DNA of 64,000 nt from Pipra filicauda (taxonomy: Eukaryota > Chordata > Aves > Passeriformes > Pipridae), in contig NW_024104532.1 of NCBI RefSeq assembly GCF_003945595.2, forward strand, positions 1,053,501-1,117,500, in the 5' to 3' direction. Positions 51,367 to 63,702 of this stretch are shown piece by piece. The translations under genes and the position numbers were made by a program. Below the pieces are notes generated by a model. It did no database searches. It was not told the origin of the DNA and saw only the letters and a program-made list of their open reading frames with translations. Positions within the stretch are counted from its first letter, which is position 1. Each line of letters starts with the position of its first letter.

Positions 51367-52489
51367 AATCTGTCAGAAAAGAAAAGGTAGAATAACAACA
51401 CTGGTGATGTTACATGGCAAGTATTCCGATGACCTTGAGCTGAAATGCTTTCAGAGTTCATACTTGGCTTTGTTTTTCTCCGGCTTTGCTTCCACAATCT
51501 AATTTTATCTCCAAAAGTGTTTGCCATGGCTGTTTGCCATGCTGGGAAGTGTTATACCATATGTTCATATTTCTTCCAGTGCTTTTGTCTGCGCTGGAGG
51601 CCAGTCTGACTTGTAGTACACGGACAAATTCCTTTGATCATTTTTCTAGTGTTTGGGATCTCAGGTGCTGTTGGTGTGTGTCTGCTGGCACCCACCTACA
51701 CCATGTAAATAATCTCAGCTTGTTCTCGTTGTTGCTGAACACTTATTTGTTATAGAGGGAAGTGCATGTCAGCAATCTGGCATGAAAGTCCTCTCACACA
51801 GGTCAGAGCAGCAGTTCTTGTGGTTGGCTTTGAATCTTGCTAGTGACAGTAACTTTTTTCTTTGTATGGTCTTCAAAGTTTCTTCTGAAAGTTTGTGCTA
51901 CAAACTAATGCTGAATCCTTGTCTGAGAAAAGAAGTGGGTAGCTAGAGGATTTTTCAACACTAGCAAGGGATAAAAAAAGGGAGGAATACACAGAATTAT
52001 GGATTAAAAACAAATGCAAGTAGTACATGTGCTGCCATTGATGGTGCTTCAAAAAATTGCTCAGCATGGACAGTGCAGAATAACAAATGAAAGTGTTTTT
52101 TATTTGATTTGTATTTGGGGGAGTTATTTCTGATTTATAAGCATTAAAGGACACAAAAGACAGAGTTGGTTGCCTCTGATTTTCATGCATGATGTAGTTT
52201 AGAGTACTTCAGTGATTTTATTTGATGTAGTGAATTCAGTCCAACCTGTCATCGTAGGGGAGACTGGAAGATAATGGTAACTTCTATCTGAGGAGAAGGG
52301 CAGCCCTTTGAGCCCTTTGGCCATGGTTTTGCAAGGCTTAGATTTTGAAGGCAAAATCTACCACTTCTCTGCCCACTACACGGCCCCACAGTGCCTTGGT
52401 CAGCAGTGCACTTCTGCAGACACCACGGAGACAAAACCAATGCCTCACAGGATGGCCCTGTGGGCTCACAAACACAGACATTCTGCACA

Positions 52490-52960
52490 GGGCAGATAAA
52501 TGAGCTGCTGCTAATTGAATTTGTATGTACATCGTTCAGCAGTTCTCCTTCCCCCTCCTCCCTCCCTCCAGAAACGAAATGTGTTCAGATCGCCTGAAAA
52601 ATGGTGTGTAAGAAATACTCTTTAGTTAAAAGAGTATTAAAAAATAACTTTGATATATATTAATTACAATTTCATTTAATAGCTTATTGAACGTTATAGC
52701 ATTTATAAATAAAAGACAATCATAAAGCATTATTCTGACTGTTAATTAGCTCTATTTATTCTCCAGATTAGTTTTTAAATATGCCCTCTAGATGCCACTT
52801 GATGCTAATTAACAGAGTTACATTATTATCTCTATAGAAAGCCATTTTTAATTAAATCTAAAGCAATTTAAATTAGCATGAGTTTTTACAGAAATTAAAC
52901 TCTGGTCAGATGCTTAATTTAGCCTTATAAGACAACATCTGATGACATGCCAGTGTCAGT
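52490..52960. promoter_or_regulatory. Candidate conserved non-coding element, very AT-rich and homeodomain-motif dense
   Basis: Dense in TAATTA-type cores: GCTAATTGAA near 52510, ATATTAATTACAATTTC near 52658, GTTAATTAGC near 52740, GCTAATTAACAG near 52805, TTTTAATTAAATC near 52848, TTAAATTAGC near 52868. A 10-bp stem hairpin (AATACTCTTT at 52614-52623, AAAGAGTATT at 52629-52638) lies at its start. The sequence has little low-complexity repetition despite its AT content, a look shared with deeply conserved intronic elements. Conservation is not shown here. Confidence 0.38.
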
Positions 52961-53224
52961 TCTCCCAAGGGCCTTGACATCTTTTTTGGAGATTATTTTT
53001 TGAAGTTTGTTTTCAGGGAAACTTGCCAGTATACTCTGGTGTTTAATATTTATGATGAATTTAACCAATATTTTTAAAGACTAAATATTGATGGGAATAC
53101 ACATGCGTTGCAGTGAGCTGAGATAAAAGCACAAAAGATGTGTCCCTGCAGCTTACAGGCTATGGAAGTCCCTGGGTTTTAATGTGGAGGAAGGTTTGTG
53201 TGGGAAGTTGGATTCCATGGGCTG

Positions 53225-53560
53225 GATGGCGTCCCATTACAAATCAACCACGCTTTTTAACCACTATTATGATTACCCTTTTGCTTTGCAATAAGGATAG
53301 GATTAATCACAAACCCACAAAGTCCCTTCTCTGTAATAGAACAATAGAGGGATTGCTCCCACTCTGGGTCCCTAGAAAATGTACCTCTCACTTAGACATT
53401 TAGATTAGCACAGCAGAAGCTTTTCTGCTAATGGAGCCTAATGATAAAAATTTGGCTAAAGCGTTTCCCTGTGGCAAACCCTAACTAAAATAGCTGTATT
53501 TAGAGTGGGGTAGGATGCCTTTCATCTCCCAGAATAAAGACTGCCCGAGCAGTGTGACCC
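53225..53560. promoter_or_regulatory. Candidate conserved non-coding element
   Basis: Contains CAAATCAACCACGC, TTTTTAACCACTATTATGAT (Runx-like AACCAC cores), TTTGCTTTGCAATAAGG (C/EBP-like TTGCAATA), GGATTAATCACAAACCCAC and GCTAATGGAGCCTAATGATA. Motif clustering only; function is inferred. Confidence 0.25.
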
Positions 53561-54018
53561 ACCTGCCAGGCATGGCAGCCCTCCCCAGCACCATGGCTGA
53601 TTAAAATGTACCTTTGATCTCACCAACCCTTCCATGCCCTGCCTTCAAATAATTAGCCAGTAGCTCTGTTTCTACCTTGTGGCTTTTTTCCACTGTAGCC
53701 TATTCCCTCTGGGCAATGAAGCGTGTGGAGCATGTCAATGCTGACCACAAGTTAGACTTTCTGGAATGTTAGATTGGGAAGATTTTTTTTCTTCTAGTTT
53801 CTCTCCAGCTGCCTGGGAACGCACCTGGAAAGAGGAGTCAGCTGTTGAAATGTTATTGCAAATTTATGAATAAGTTTGGAGTAATTAAATTCAAGGCGCA
53901 TTTCCAACATTTTATTTATGAGCTGTATACTAAGGACTTTAGAGGGTTTAGCAGGGGAACACCAATGATAAAAGCAACGTAGCCCAAGCTTATAATCAAT
54001 GGGATTGCTGCATGTAGA

Positions 54019-54290
54019 CATGGCAAGGGGGAGTGGCTTTAAACTGAAAGAGAGTAGATTTAGGTTAGATATTAGGAAGAAATTCTTCCCTGTGAGTGTG
54101 ATGAGGCCCTGGCACAGGTTGCCCAGAGAAGCTGTGGCTGCCCCATCCCTAGAAGTGTTCAAGGCCAGGCCGAATGGGGCTCTGAGCAACCTGATCTGGT
54201 GGAAGAAGTCCCTGCCCATGGAGGGGGGGTGGAACAAGATGATCTTTAAGGTCCCTTCCAACCCAAATCTTCCTATGATTCTGTGACTGT
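54019..54290 (+). mobile_element. CR1 LINE 3'-end fragment, sense
   Basis: Clear CR1 3' terminal 270 bp: GAGTGGCTTTAAACTGAAAG, TTAGGTTAGATATTAGGAAG, AAATTCTTCCCTGTGAG, GAGGCCCTGGCACAGGTTGC, CCAGAGAAGCTGTGGCTGCC, GAGCAACCTGATCTGGTGG, GATGATCTTTAAGGTCCCTT, CCAACCCAAATC and the terminal TATGATTCTGTGA repeats. 5'-truncated, non-autonomous. The frames on both strands over it (95 and 155 codons) derive from the repeat. Of the copies here, this one looks among the best preserved. Confidence 0.96.
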
Positions 54291-54480
54291 CCTGTAGAGA
54301 GCTCTTTTAAATGGGAGGGTTGTGGCTGGAGTTTTCTGTTGTTGGAGGCAGAGGGGGTAACCTGCTCTGCACTTGGAGAAAGCAGAGTGCTGGAGCTCCT
54401 TACCCATGGAAGGGTTAAAAAAGCATTTGCAGTGTCCTTCACTTTGGACAAGAGGAGAACATTTTTTTTGTGAATGTGCT

Positions 54481-54521
54481 GAACTAATACTACTGTCTCT
54501 AACTCTGAACTAATACTACTG
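54481..54521. repeat. 26-bp-period tandem duplication
   Basis: GAACTAATACTACTG is present at 54481-54495 and again at 54507-54521, 190 bp downstream of the CR1. Identical 15-mers indicate a local duplication. Confidence 0.9.
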
Positions 54522-57229
54522 CCCAGCTGTTTCTAAAGTTTCACATATACAAACATTTTCAGTGAGCCTTGTATTAGCTTGATCTGGCAGAAGCCCTGTG
54601 GCTGCAGTGCCAGCCTGGTTAAAGGGCTGTGCTCACATTTCCTCCATATTACACTTTTAGTGGCTTCTTGGCATGTCCTTTCCAGCTTATGCTTGCTGCA
54701 ATAGTTACAGAAGAGTAACTTTAATGACGGCAAGAGTAGTTATATTTCATTAAAATAATCCACCAAAGCTGTTTGACTGGTATCAATCATTTCAGAGGGT
54801 AGTGTAAACTAGAAATTTAACAGTTGCCAGGAATTACCACCCGTTTTTACAGCATGCACCCTTCTTCAGAAGCCATTATTTATGAGTCAGGACATGCACT
54901 GTTGCCCTTTACAGCAGCCATTACAATTTCAAAATGGCATTTTGCTGATGTGTTTGTGGCAGAGGGAACAACTTTGGTAGCCAGGTGTTGAAATCAGGCC
55001 TGACCCAGAGAGGAAACTGAGCTTTCTGGTCTCACCAGTGAGTCTGCAGCAACTTTACACCTGAGGATAAATGCCAAGCTTGAACCTTTGTAGTGTGGGT
55101 TTTGTGTGCTTTCCTGAAAAACATGTCCTTACTACAGGTCTGTGAGTAGCTTTTTCGAAGGACAAATGATGCTACAATACCTATTGCTTAGGAATGTGAG
55201 ACATTTTCCTACTGTGATCCTTTTCCTTTACAAAGGCAGCAGAGGGGAAGGTGCCTCTAGCCCGAAGCTGGCTTGGTGCTGCTGAAGTGTGGATGGGGTA
55301 CCTCACTGGGATACCTTGCTCTGCTTCTGGAAGCAAACACTGTTCCATGAGCCGGGGGCCACAGGCCTTTCCCAGTTCACCCAGTTGCAAATGAGCTCCT
55401 GCTTGCTTAGTCTGCTTCAGAGGTATCAGTTGCTTCAGAGCTCCCTTCTGTGCTCTCAGCCAGAGAAAAGAGCGTGCCACAGCCGGCTGCTCGCCAGGCT
55501 TGGACAGGCATTTGACCTTTAGCTGAAGATGTATGAACTTCTCTAGGAAGCAGCTACGAATATTCAGCACTCAGTGCCCGTAGGTAATTAGGCAGTAACA
55601 GCAACGCAGTCCCGGAGCAATTGCCAAGCTGTCCTGTAGTCATTGGTCCTGTGCAAAAGGGACAGGGAACAAAATGAGGAAAGTAGGGAAATGTGCTGAC
55701 AAATGAAGATACCAGGTTTTAGCACTGTCACTAACAAGACTGGAAACAGCCTCCACTGTCTGTAGCGTTCAGTTGTGGCAGCAGAGTTCTGTCACATTTC
55801 TTTGCACTCCTTGCAGAGCTGTGATGATGGAAAAAAATTATGTTTAGCAAAACTAAGGAATTGGGGGAGGGGGGGCAAAAACATATGTTTCCCATCAGTG
55901 GTTAAAGCCGCAAGAAAATTCCTTTTTTGCTCTCAGTTAGTAATCGTGCTATTGCTGCATCCACGTAGAAGTCAAGTGCCACAAAGTGATTTAGCCTATA
56001 ATCAGCAGTGACAACTAAAAAGCTATATAGAAAAAAAAAAACTGATTTGGTCGTATTGGGTGGGTTTGGGGTTTTTTTTTCCCAGAGGTTGAGATGGGTT
56101 TTTTGGATGTTTTCTTCCAAATAGTTTTCCTCATATTCTGCAAGGGGAGAAATTAAAATTACCAATTCTTGAATTAATATTTCTGATGGCTCTGCTGCCT
56201 TGAGGAAAATAGCTGTAGACACTGTTGTCCATTCCTCTCAGTGGCAAGTCCAACAAAGCTCTTCTTTTTCAAAATCCAGTCACCCAGATTGCAAACTTGT
56301 CTTTTCTTGGTGAGAACAATTTGTGTCGGGAGGGAGATGTACTGAGGAGTTTTCCTGGTGTTTGCTTTTACTTCAAAGTACATTCCAGGCAAAAAGGATA
56401 GCATTTATGTAAAGTGTATAGGCTTTGAGTCCAGGCTGAAATGTGTGTTCATATTGCGTTACCTTAATCCTGTTTAAGGAAAAAGAAGAATCATCCACCA
56501 TCAGATTAATATTGATTAAATGTCACAAGGATTATGAAAGAAACATACTGTACACTTACCAAACACTGAAATCAAGTTTAAAAGTGTGGCAGATTTATAT
56601 TTTATTTCCTAAGTGTCTTCCCCAGCTGATCTGTTTGAAGCTCACATAATATTCTCCTTGATAAATTTCCACTGTGTATTCCTACTTCAGGTGCTCTCCT
56701 GAGTTTCTTTGCAACTTTGTACAAGAATGCCAAGAACAGCTTCAAAGGAATTCAGTGATGACATTGCTATTGTTGAGCTGCAGAAAAAGTGTTGAAGGAC
56801 CCCAAAAACTAGTCAAGAAGGAAATATCTAGAGGTCAGCATAAGTTGTAGAACCTTTCTTCATATATCTTTTCTCAGTTTGGATGTGAGCCTACCTGTTC
56901 TTTTCTGTTATTCTCTTTATATTTCTCAGACATTCAACCTCTGAGGCAAGGCTGCTGAAGATGGTATCTCTACAGGCACATACATCACTAATGACCCACA
57001 TGCTCACCTTAGAGCTTGCATCTCGTCTTATTGTTTGCAACTTTTCTAGCCTAAAACCAGGCTCCATTGATTTCTCGGGACTATGAGTCAGAGAACTGTT
57101 TCTCCTCCACCCAGCAGAGCTGGTGGGACTGGAGTCACAAGGATTTCCCATCTGGCCTAACTCAGCCACAGCCCAGTTGAGCCGATGGGCTGAGTCACTC
57201 CCCATGTGCACACAGTGCCAAGACCAACA

Positions 57230-57660
57230 TCTAAAAGATTTAAAATAGTTTATATTGCATTTTTATTACAAACACTTTGTTGATGGTTTCATTATTGCCA
57301 TTATTATTCATGATTTCTTGATTGCCCGTAAAAGAACAACTCCCCGACACTTAGACAACAAAGGCAAACAGACAGACCTTTGCAATGAACTATTTTTATA
57401 GAATCTTAGAAAGAAACATGAATGAAGGTTTATGGCTTTTGTTCAGTGCACTGGCTTAACCTAACCAGGCTATTACTGTTGGGCCCTGAGATGGAGCTCT
57501 TATTGATTTCGGATTTGATGGGTTTCAAGGGGAGAAACAGCAATTACTATGTTCACCCATTTAAAAACATAAATTAAGGATGAATAAGGCTTTTAAAGTG
57601 AGGAATTAAAAGAGGCAGCCACAAATAATTTCTACCTGTATTGAATTGGATTGGATTTAC
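57230..57660. promoter_or_regulatory. Candidate conserved non-coding element
   Basis: About 430 bp with TTATTACAAACACTTTG, TTATTATTCATGATTTC, GACAACAAAGGC (Sox-like ACAAAG), GAACTATTTTTATAG (A/T-rich core similar to but not matching the MEF2 consensus), GAAACAGCAATTACTATG and AAAACATAAATTAAGG. Two isolated CpGs (GCCCGTAAAAG, CCCCGACAC). Regulatory role is inferred only. Confidence 0.28.
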
Positions 57661-60600
57661 TTCCTGGGCATCTGTTTGCACACAGCCTTCTGAGTGTGTT
57701 ACATATTATCCTGATGAGACCTACAGAGGAGAGAACCTCATCAGATGGGTGTTTTCATGAACAAATTTCTGAATGTGTCCTGATCAATAATAGTGGGAAT
57801 AGAGGTAGTTTATGGAGATCACCAGCGCACTATTCAATGCCTCTTGACTTGAGCTGGAAAAAAAATCACAGCAAATCCTTCTCCTCCCCCCTTATTTGCA
57901 CAGTACTACGTAAGATACACCTACTTTATCTCCAAGTTTGTCACAGGGCTCTGAGTCTTCAATTCCATTAGAAAGCAGTGATATACAACACTAAAGGTGT
58001 AGTGTGGGTCTGGAATTATTACTAAAATAATACACAGAGTTGGAAAGAAATGTGTTGTCTGGAAAGAAAAAGGAAAGTGGGGAATAGCCAACCAGGTGCA
58101 TCTGCACCTGAGCGGAAACCTGATTTCTCTTCACATTCTGTTCACCCCCAAGTGCTGTTCAGCTGATTGCCACCTACCCTTGACAGCAGGAGCATCAATC
58201 ATTAGTCTAAAAATACTTCTCATCACATTGCATTTGAGCTCTTCTTCTCCCTCTTCCAGCTGATAGCAGGGGAAGCCTAAAGCAAGTTTCATGCAGAGGG
58301 AGTGGTGTGTAAACAGTGTCCTGCCACGATGTCTGGAGCTCAGTTCTGACCAGAGGGAGCAGGGATGGCCCTTGCCTTTGCACCAGGGAAGGTGCCAGGA
58401 CAGTGCCATGCAGCACACAGGGAAAGCAAGAGGCATTTTGAAAAGCTGAAATATTGATGCCCACATTTCTCTGGTTGGATCTGCTACTGGTTAAGATGCA
58501 CATTCCGACTGAGATTTATTCCCTTCTTGTGGCATTTGTATCTCCTCCATTCCCTATGGATTTGCTGGCATCTAGCCAGCATTGAGTTCACACTATCACC
58601 TTTACCTTGGTGGAGTGTAAGCAATTTCTCAGTCTTTTCTCATAAAGCTCATGAGAGTGATCAACCAACTCTACATTTCGGCAAGAATGGCTGGTGCTTC
58701 CAAAGGCACTCTGTGACAGACAGACCAATATGCACATACAGAACATAATGCTTGTGCTTTGTTTCAATGCAAAACTGGGATAAAAAAGCCACATTATTTT
58801 ATGCCACGTCTTGGGTTCATGTTATAGAACAAGATGATTGCCAAAAGCCCAGCCCACTGGCTCTTTTTGTTGGCCATTCCACGTTGGGAACAGCGAGAGC
58901 AGACTGCTGTGTCAGGCAGAAGCTCTGCAGAAGAAGGGATGGTGTCTTCCTGTGCAAGAGCTGGAGCTGTTCATTAGATGCAACAGACCAGTGGCACTGG
59001 AGGCTCCTGTGGTGGGAACAGAATGGGAAGAGGGAAGATCGAGAAGCTGGATGTTGCTCCAGCAGATCACTTGCAGTGATCCCAACCACAACCAGGTTTG
59101 TGTCCTGGATATGGCAGAAGAGCTCTAGGAAACGACTAGAGCCAGAGAAAATACAAACAGACCTGTTCTCACAGCGTTTCTTCTGAATCTCAAATGACAG
59201 AAGAGAAAGAAACAAAAAAGAAATCTCCAAACCCTGAAATTGAACTGTAAATGTTCTCTTGCCATGGGACTCTTGATTTCTGTTCTTGAATGAAGTGAAC
59301 ACATGCAGGGATCTCTGCCATTTGTGCCCCCACACCTTATGCCCTAGAAAGGGGAAAAAAAACCCAAAAGCCAAACATTCATTGCGTGAATCTTTATGGT
59401 GATTCAAAATACTTTAGGTAGATCCTGTCATATGCTTTGTAAGTTCCTGACTGATTGTGTGGAATTAAGTTATTGGGCAGAGAACCAGCTAATGGAAACA
59501 CATTGATGAAATGATTTTTGAGGGACATTAAATGGAACTTAAAATAAAGCTGAAATGGCTTTATGGATTTTTCAGTCAAACTGTTTATGAACATTTATCG
59601 ATGGTAAATTACACAGTGTCAGAAGAGGGAATCAGTAGGTATGGCTTTAATAGAAGTCCCTCTGATATAACACTGTAAGAAAGAATAATTTATTGCCTAG
59701 GGATGTCCAGTACAGTATGTTTAAATACTAATGATAGTATTGTTTTCTTCTGTCTTCGGCTGTTTGCAGATAAGTTACCCTTAGCAACAGCAGAGAGTCT
59801 CATATGATGAGAAAATATTTTCAGTATTTGCAAAGAAATAGAAATTTTCTGTTAGGCATTTTTCATGGTAGATAGAAAATAGTTTAATAACAGATAATTT
59901 AGGAAGCAGAAACTGTGTTGTACAATAATAAATGCAATTTACATTTGCTTTATACTCAGTAAAAGTGAAAGGAGGAGGTAGTACTTTGATTGAAAAGGGA
60001 GATTGTAGCAGCCGATTCTTGAACTGATTGAGCTGTGCTTTAATACTGCTTGCCAAAACCTCGTGTAGAGGACAGTGAAAATAAAACTAGAGGAGTGCAA
60101 GACTAGAAGACAATTGCTGGTCCTGCAAATATTGTCCCTTAGTTTTGAGACACCACGTCTTACAGTCAGGAATTTGTCAAATCTGTTAGCTTGTCTGTCC
60201 CATCTAACTGAAAAGCTGCTCCCATTTTGCTCCTCTTTGGCTATAAAACACTTTTCTTCCAAAATATATTTGGGACTAGTTTATTGCCACTTGCTCTCAT
60301 ATCAACATTGGCCTAGAGCCAGTAGCTCTTTTTCCTTCATGTTATTTATCCTCCTAATGTATTAATACACAGCATGAGTATCCTTCCCTAGCCATCATGC
60401 TGCTAAGCTACAAAGAAAAGTCCTTCCAGGCTTCTTTTGTAGGATAGACTTTTCCTGTTAGTGCAGTCATAACAGTATTTCCTCCCTGTACACTCTCCTC
60501 CCTGGGAATGAGCTGGAAGGCCACAAGGACCCCCAGTTCAAGGATTCACTGATGATTCTTAAAATAATGTACTTTTCTTTTCCTGTTCGCATTAGACTTT

Positions 60601-60885
60601 CCTCACGCCTTTCAATTTAATGTCATGTTTGCCATCCCTTTGTCTCTGCCCCACTACCATGAATCATGAGTAGCATTCAGCTTTTATCCAGGGATATTCC
60701 CATCCTGAAAGCATGTAGAAGAAATTTTTACTACTTCTAAGCACATAACCTTGGACTTCGTATTTTCTCGTGTTTCTCCATGACATTCCAGTTCTCCTCA
60801 GCAGAGACAGAATAGCCCAATTCAGTGTCAGCAGCACATTTCTCTCAAACTTTCCTTCTTTTTCTGCCAAAGCCTTTAGTAACAG

Positions 60886-60938
60886 TTGAACTCAATGATC
60901 TTAAATGTCTTTTCCAACATAAATGACTCTATGATTCT
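60886..60938 (+). mobile_element. CR1 LINE terminal tail fragment
   Basis: GTTGAACTCAATGATCTTAA, ATGTCTTTTCCAACATAAAT and GACTCTATGATTCT match, with decay, the last 50 bp of a CR1 subtype whose tail reads ttggactcgatgatctt...ttttccaacct...tctatgattct. Short, old, sense orientation. Confidence 0.85.
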
Positions 60939-63061
60939 AAAACCACTAAACGAGGTCACTTCCTCCAGCCTTCACTTTCAACTCCATCCAGCACTGATGT
61001 TATCCCAGCCTGGCTGGGGACTTCCACAGTGGCCAAAAGCCAGACTTTGACACAAATGTCCAGTGGAATTGAATTAGTCCAAGGCAGTTGTTTCCCTCGG
61101 GAACTGCCAATCCCCCAGGCAGAGACCAAGACTCTCCAGCACAGAAGAGAGGGGGGGCTGATGGGAGGGGGCACATTTGAAGTCTATAATATAAATTTCC
61201 AGTAGCACAAAAAGAAGAGGATGGTTCTTTACTGAAATCATCAGGCAGCAGGTTGAAACCAAAGGAAGAACTTCTCCAGAATATTTAATTCATCTATCAG
61301 CCCCCTGCTACGGAAATGGGGATGCTCAAAATGAGAATTAGGGGAGGTGAGGAGAGTTTATCAGTGTCTCTGCAGTGGATGGATGACACAGCCAATTCAA
61401 GGAGTCCCTCAGCTGCTGACAGCCAGAGTCAGGGGAGGGATGTCTCAGTCCTAGTCCCTCAGCATCCCCTCATGGCTGATGTCCTACTCCTTGACAGGGA
61501 CAGGTGGCCCTTTGGGAGAGTCTGTGTTCTTAAAGGAGAATAATAAGAAATTATATTGTCAGGGCAGGAAGCCTTATCAAGGCAGGTTCACTTCTGATTC
61601 TGATCAAAGCAGAGAAACAGAAGGGTTTGGAAATCTCATTCCTTTACCCAGCACATAAGGGACTCTTTCATGGATCTAGGAATAAAGGAGGCAAGGAAAG
61701 GGGGTTTAAGAACTGTGTAGGGAAAGGAAAACAAGGAAATGGGGGAAAGGAATAGCCAGCTCTTTTATTTTCAGCCTTGCTGAAATGACTGCACTGAAGT
61801 TTCACTAACCTTGTTTCCAATGTTGCTTCCTGCATTTAAACTAAAATGAAAGCCTGGAAAACCCCAAGTTTAGAAACAAGCTAAAGGTTCTCCTTATTTG
61901 GCAGGCATTTCTGATTATATGCAGTTCATTATTTTGGGCTTTGCATGACTTAAGTAGCTGACTTAAGGTGTGTAAAAATGAATTAAAATTCCCATGATAA
62001 AGTCACCATATGGGTGGAAAGGGCACAAGAATATCTATGTGCATTTCTCCAGCTGCACCTCCTCATCTTCCTTCCCCCAAAAATCACAGTTTATTATGCA
62101 GAAATGTGCAGGTTCTATCTTTTGCTACGTTTCAGTGCAAAGCCAAGAGCCAAGGCGATCGAGTGGATAAGCAGAGACTTAAATCATTTGGAAACTGTTG
62201 AGAGAGGACAGATCTGATAGTAATAACCTTCATGGCTGGCAAGTTACAGCTGTTTGTGACAACTTGTAATGATGAAGGTTTATAGTAAAGTTAAGAGCTA
62301 AATATCTCTATTGTGCCACAGGATCAACTTCAAACTCCAAGTATAAAGATTCCAACTTTTATCATCTTTGAGTTTACTTTGTTTTTCTCTAGCTTGGCAA
62401 GAGTTGGAGTTCTTTAATAAATGTTAGAGTGCTTGTTTTCATTCTGGTTTTTTTTCTTTAACCCAGTGGGACAGCTTATTTAATTTATTTCAGTGCAAAG
62501 AAAGTGTAGTCTTATTGAAGCCATAGGTGTTTCTCACTTATAGCAGAAGTTACAGCAGGATGTTTTCTTAACATGTTTTGCATAGTCTCAGAACATTTGT
62601 AATTCTATAGTGGTGACTTCCAGACTGCTCATAGGTAACTATTGTAATAGCACATGTTACAAGATATCTCAAATTGTATTTGTAGAAGTTCTCATCAGGA
62701 TCTGTAGTTTGCATAAATAGCTTTATCAAGAAAAAAAGGAATTAAAGAAATAAAGAAATGCCACTGGTTCTGTCTGCATGCAACACTGAGATCGCTGTGA
62801 TGACTGTAGATAATGAGTGACTGTTCACAGTGAATCTGAAGACAAGACCACAGGTTTTAATTTGAGAAGACAGGTCATACTTGCTCACTGGGCTGACAGC
62901 TATATATTGGAGAACATGAACATTAATTTCTAGTGCACTCTGTGTGTAAAGCAGTTAGTACCATTCTTAGCTGTGTTTTAGCTGGAAGTTTCAGTGGGAG
63001 CGGGAACGTGATGTTCAGCAGCACAGAGTGCTGGTGACAGCACTTGGGGACTCCTGTGTTC

Positions 63062-63420
63062 CAACAGAGTATTTTAAAAGTGGAACAGCTTCAGAAAAGA
63101 GCAATGAGAATTCCAGAGAATTTGCTTTACAGTAATTGATTCAGAAAGCCCAAACTTTTCAGAGAACCAGAGCAGGTTGGGGTGGTTGGGTCACCGGCAG
63201 TATCTGGCTACAGAGGGTGGAGATTCTTCTCATGTGGGGTCGATTGACTGGCACACACGAGAAGATTTAGTGGTTGAAAGATGAAGTGAGACCAATTCAG
63301 ATTAGATGCACATTTTAAATGAGAACAGTTAGTGGAAAGGCTTAGGAGAGGTTGGCAGGGGCTGCCTTTGTCTTGAGACAATGATATGAGGAGAGAACAT
63401 CTTTCTAGAGAAGACAGCAT
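63062..63420 (+). mobile_element. Ancient CR1/L3-like LINE fragment
   Basis: Two blocks recall the 3' region of old amniote CR1-type LINEs: AGTGGAACAGCTTCAGAAAA followed by GAGCAATGAGAATTCCAGAG, and further on GTTGAAAGATGAAGTGAGAC, CAATTCAGATTAGATGCACA and TTTTAAATGAGAACAGTTAG. The order and spacing fit a heavily decayed sense copy older than the typical bird CR1s elsewhere in the window. By-eye match; boundaries approximate. Confidence 0.45.
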
Positions 63421-63607
63421 GGCTTGATCACAAAATACGGACCCAGTTTAGGGATGACTGGGTGAAATGGCCCAACTGGGCTGTGCAGGTGGCCATGCAG
63501 AGGATTGCAGTGGCCTGAAACTTAGGCAAACTGTTCACAGTACCCAGCAGTTTACAGCTCGTGATCTAAAGCCAGTCAGCAAATGGGGGGAGTGCTTCTT
63601 CCCCGCC

Positions 63608-63702
63608 ATCTCTGAGAGAAGAGGGAAATGAGCAGAAGTTAAATGACTTCTGGGTCACACATTAAACTGGTGGCCAGGCTGGGACTGGAGCAGAGTCTAC
63701 TT
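63608..63702 (+). mobile_element. MIR-like ancient SINE remnant
   Basis: CTCTGAGAGAAGAGGGAAAT, GAGCAGAAGTTAAATGACTT, CTGGGTCACACATTAAACTG, GTGGCCAGGCTGGGACTGGA and GCAGAGTC follow the MIR core order (gaggaaactgag - agaagttaaatgacttgcccaaggtcacaca - agtggcagagctgggact). Sense orientation, about 95 bp. More convincing than the copy at 45.3 kb. Confidence 0.6.

Noticed and set aside
53794..54261. 155-codon minus-strand open frame
   Set aside because: Largely antisense to the CR1 3' end, which is non-coding in that orientation.
57390..57404. MEF2 site at CTATTTTTATAG
   Set aside because: Spacing does not fit the 10-bp CTA(A/T)4TA(G/A) consensus on either strand.
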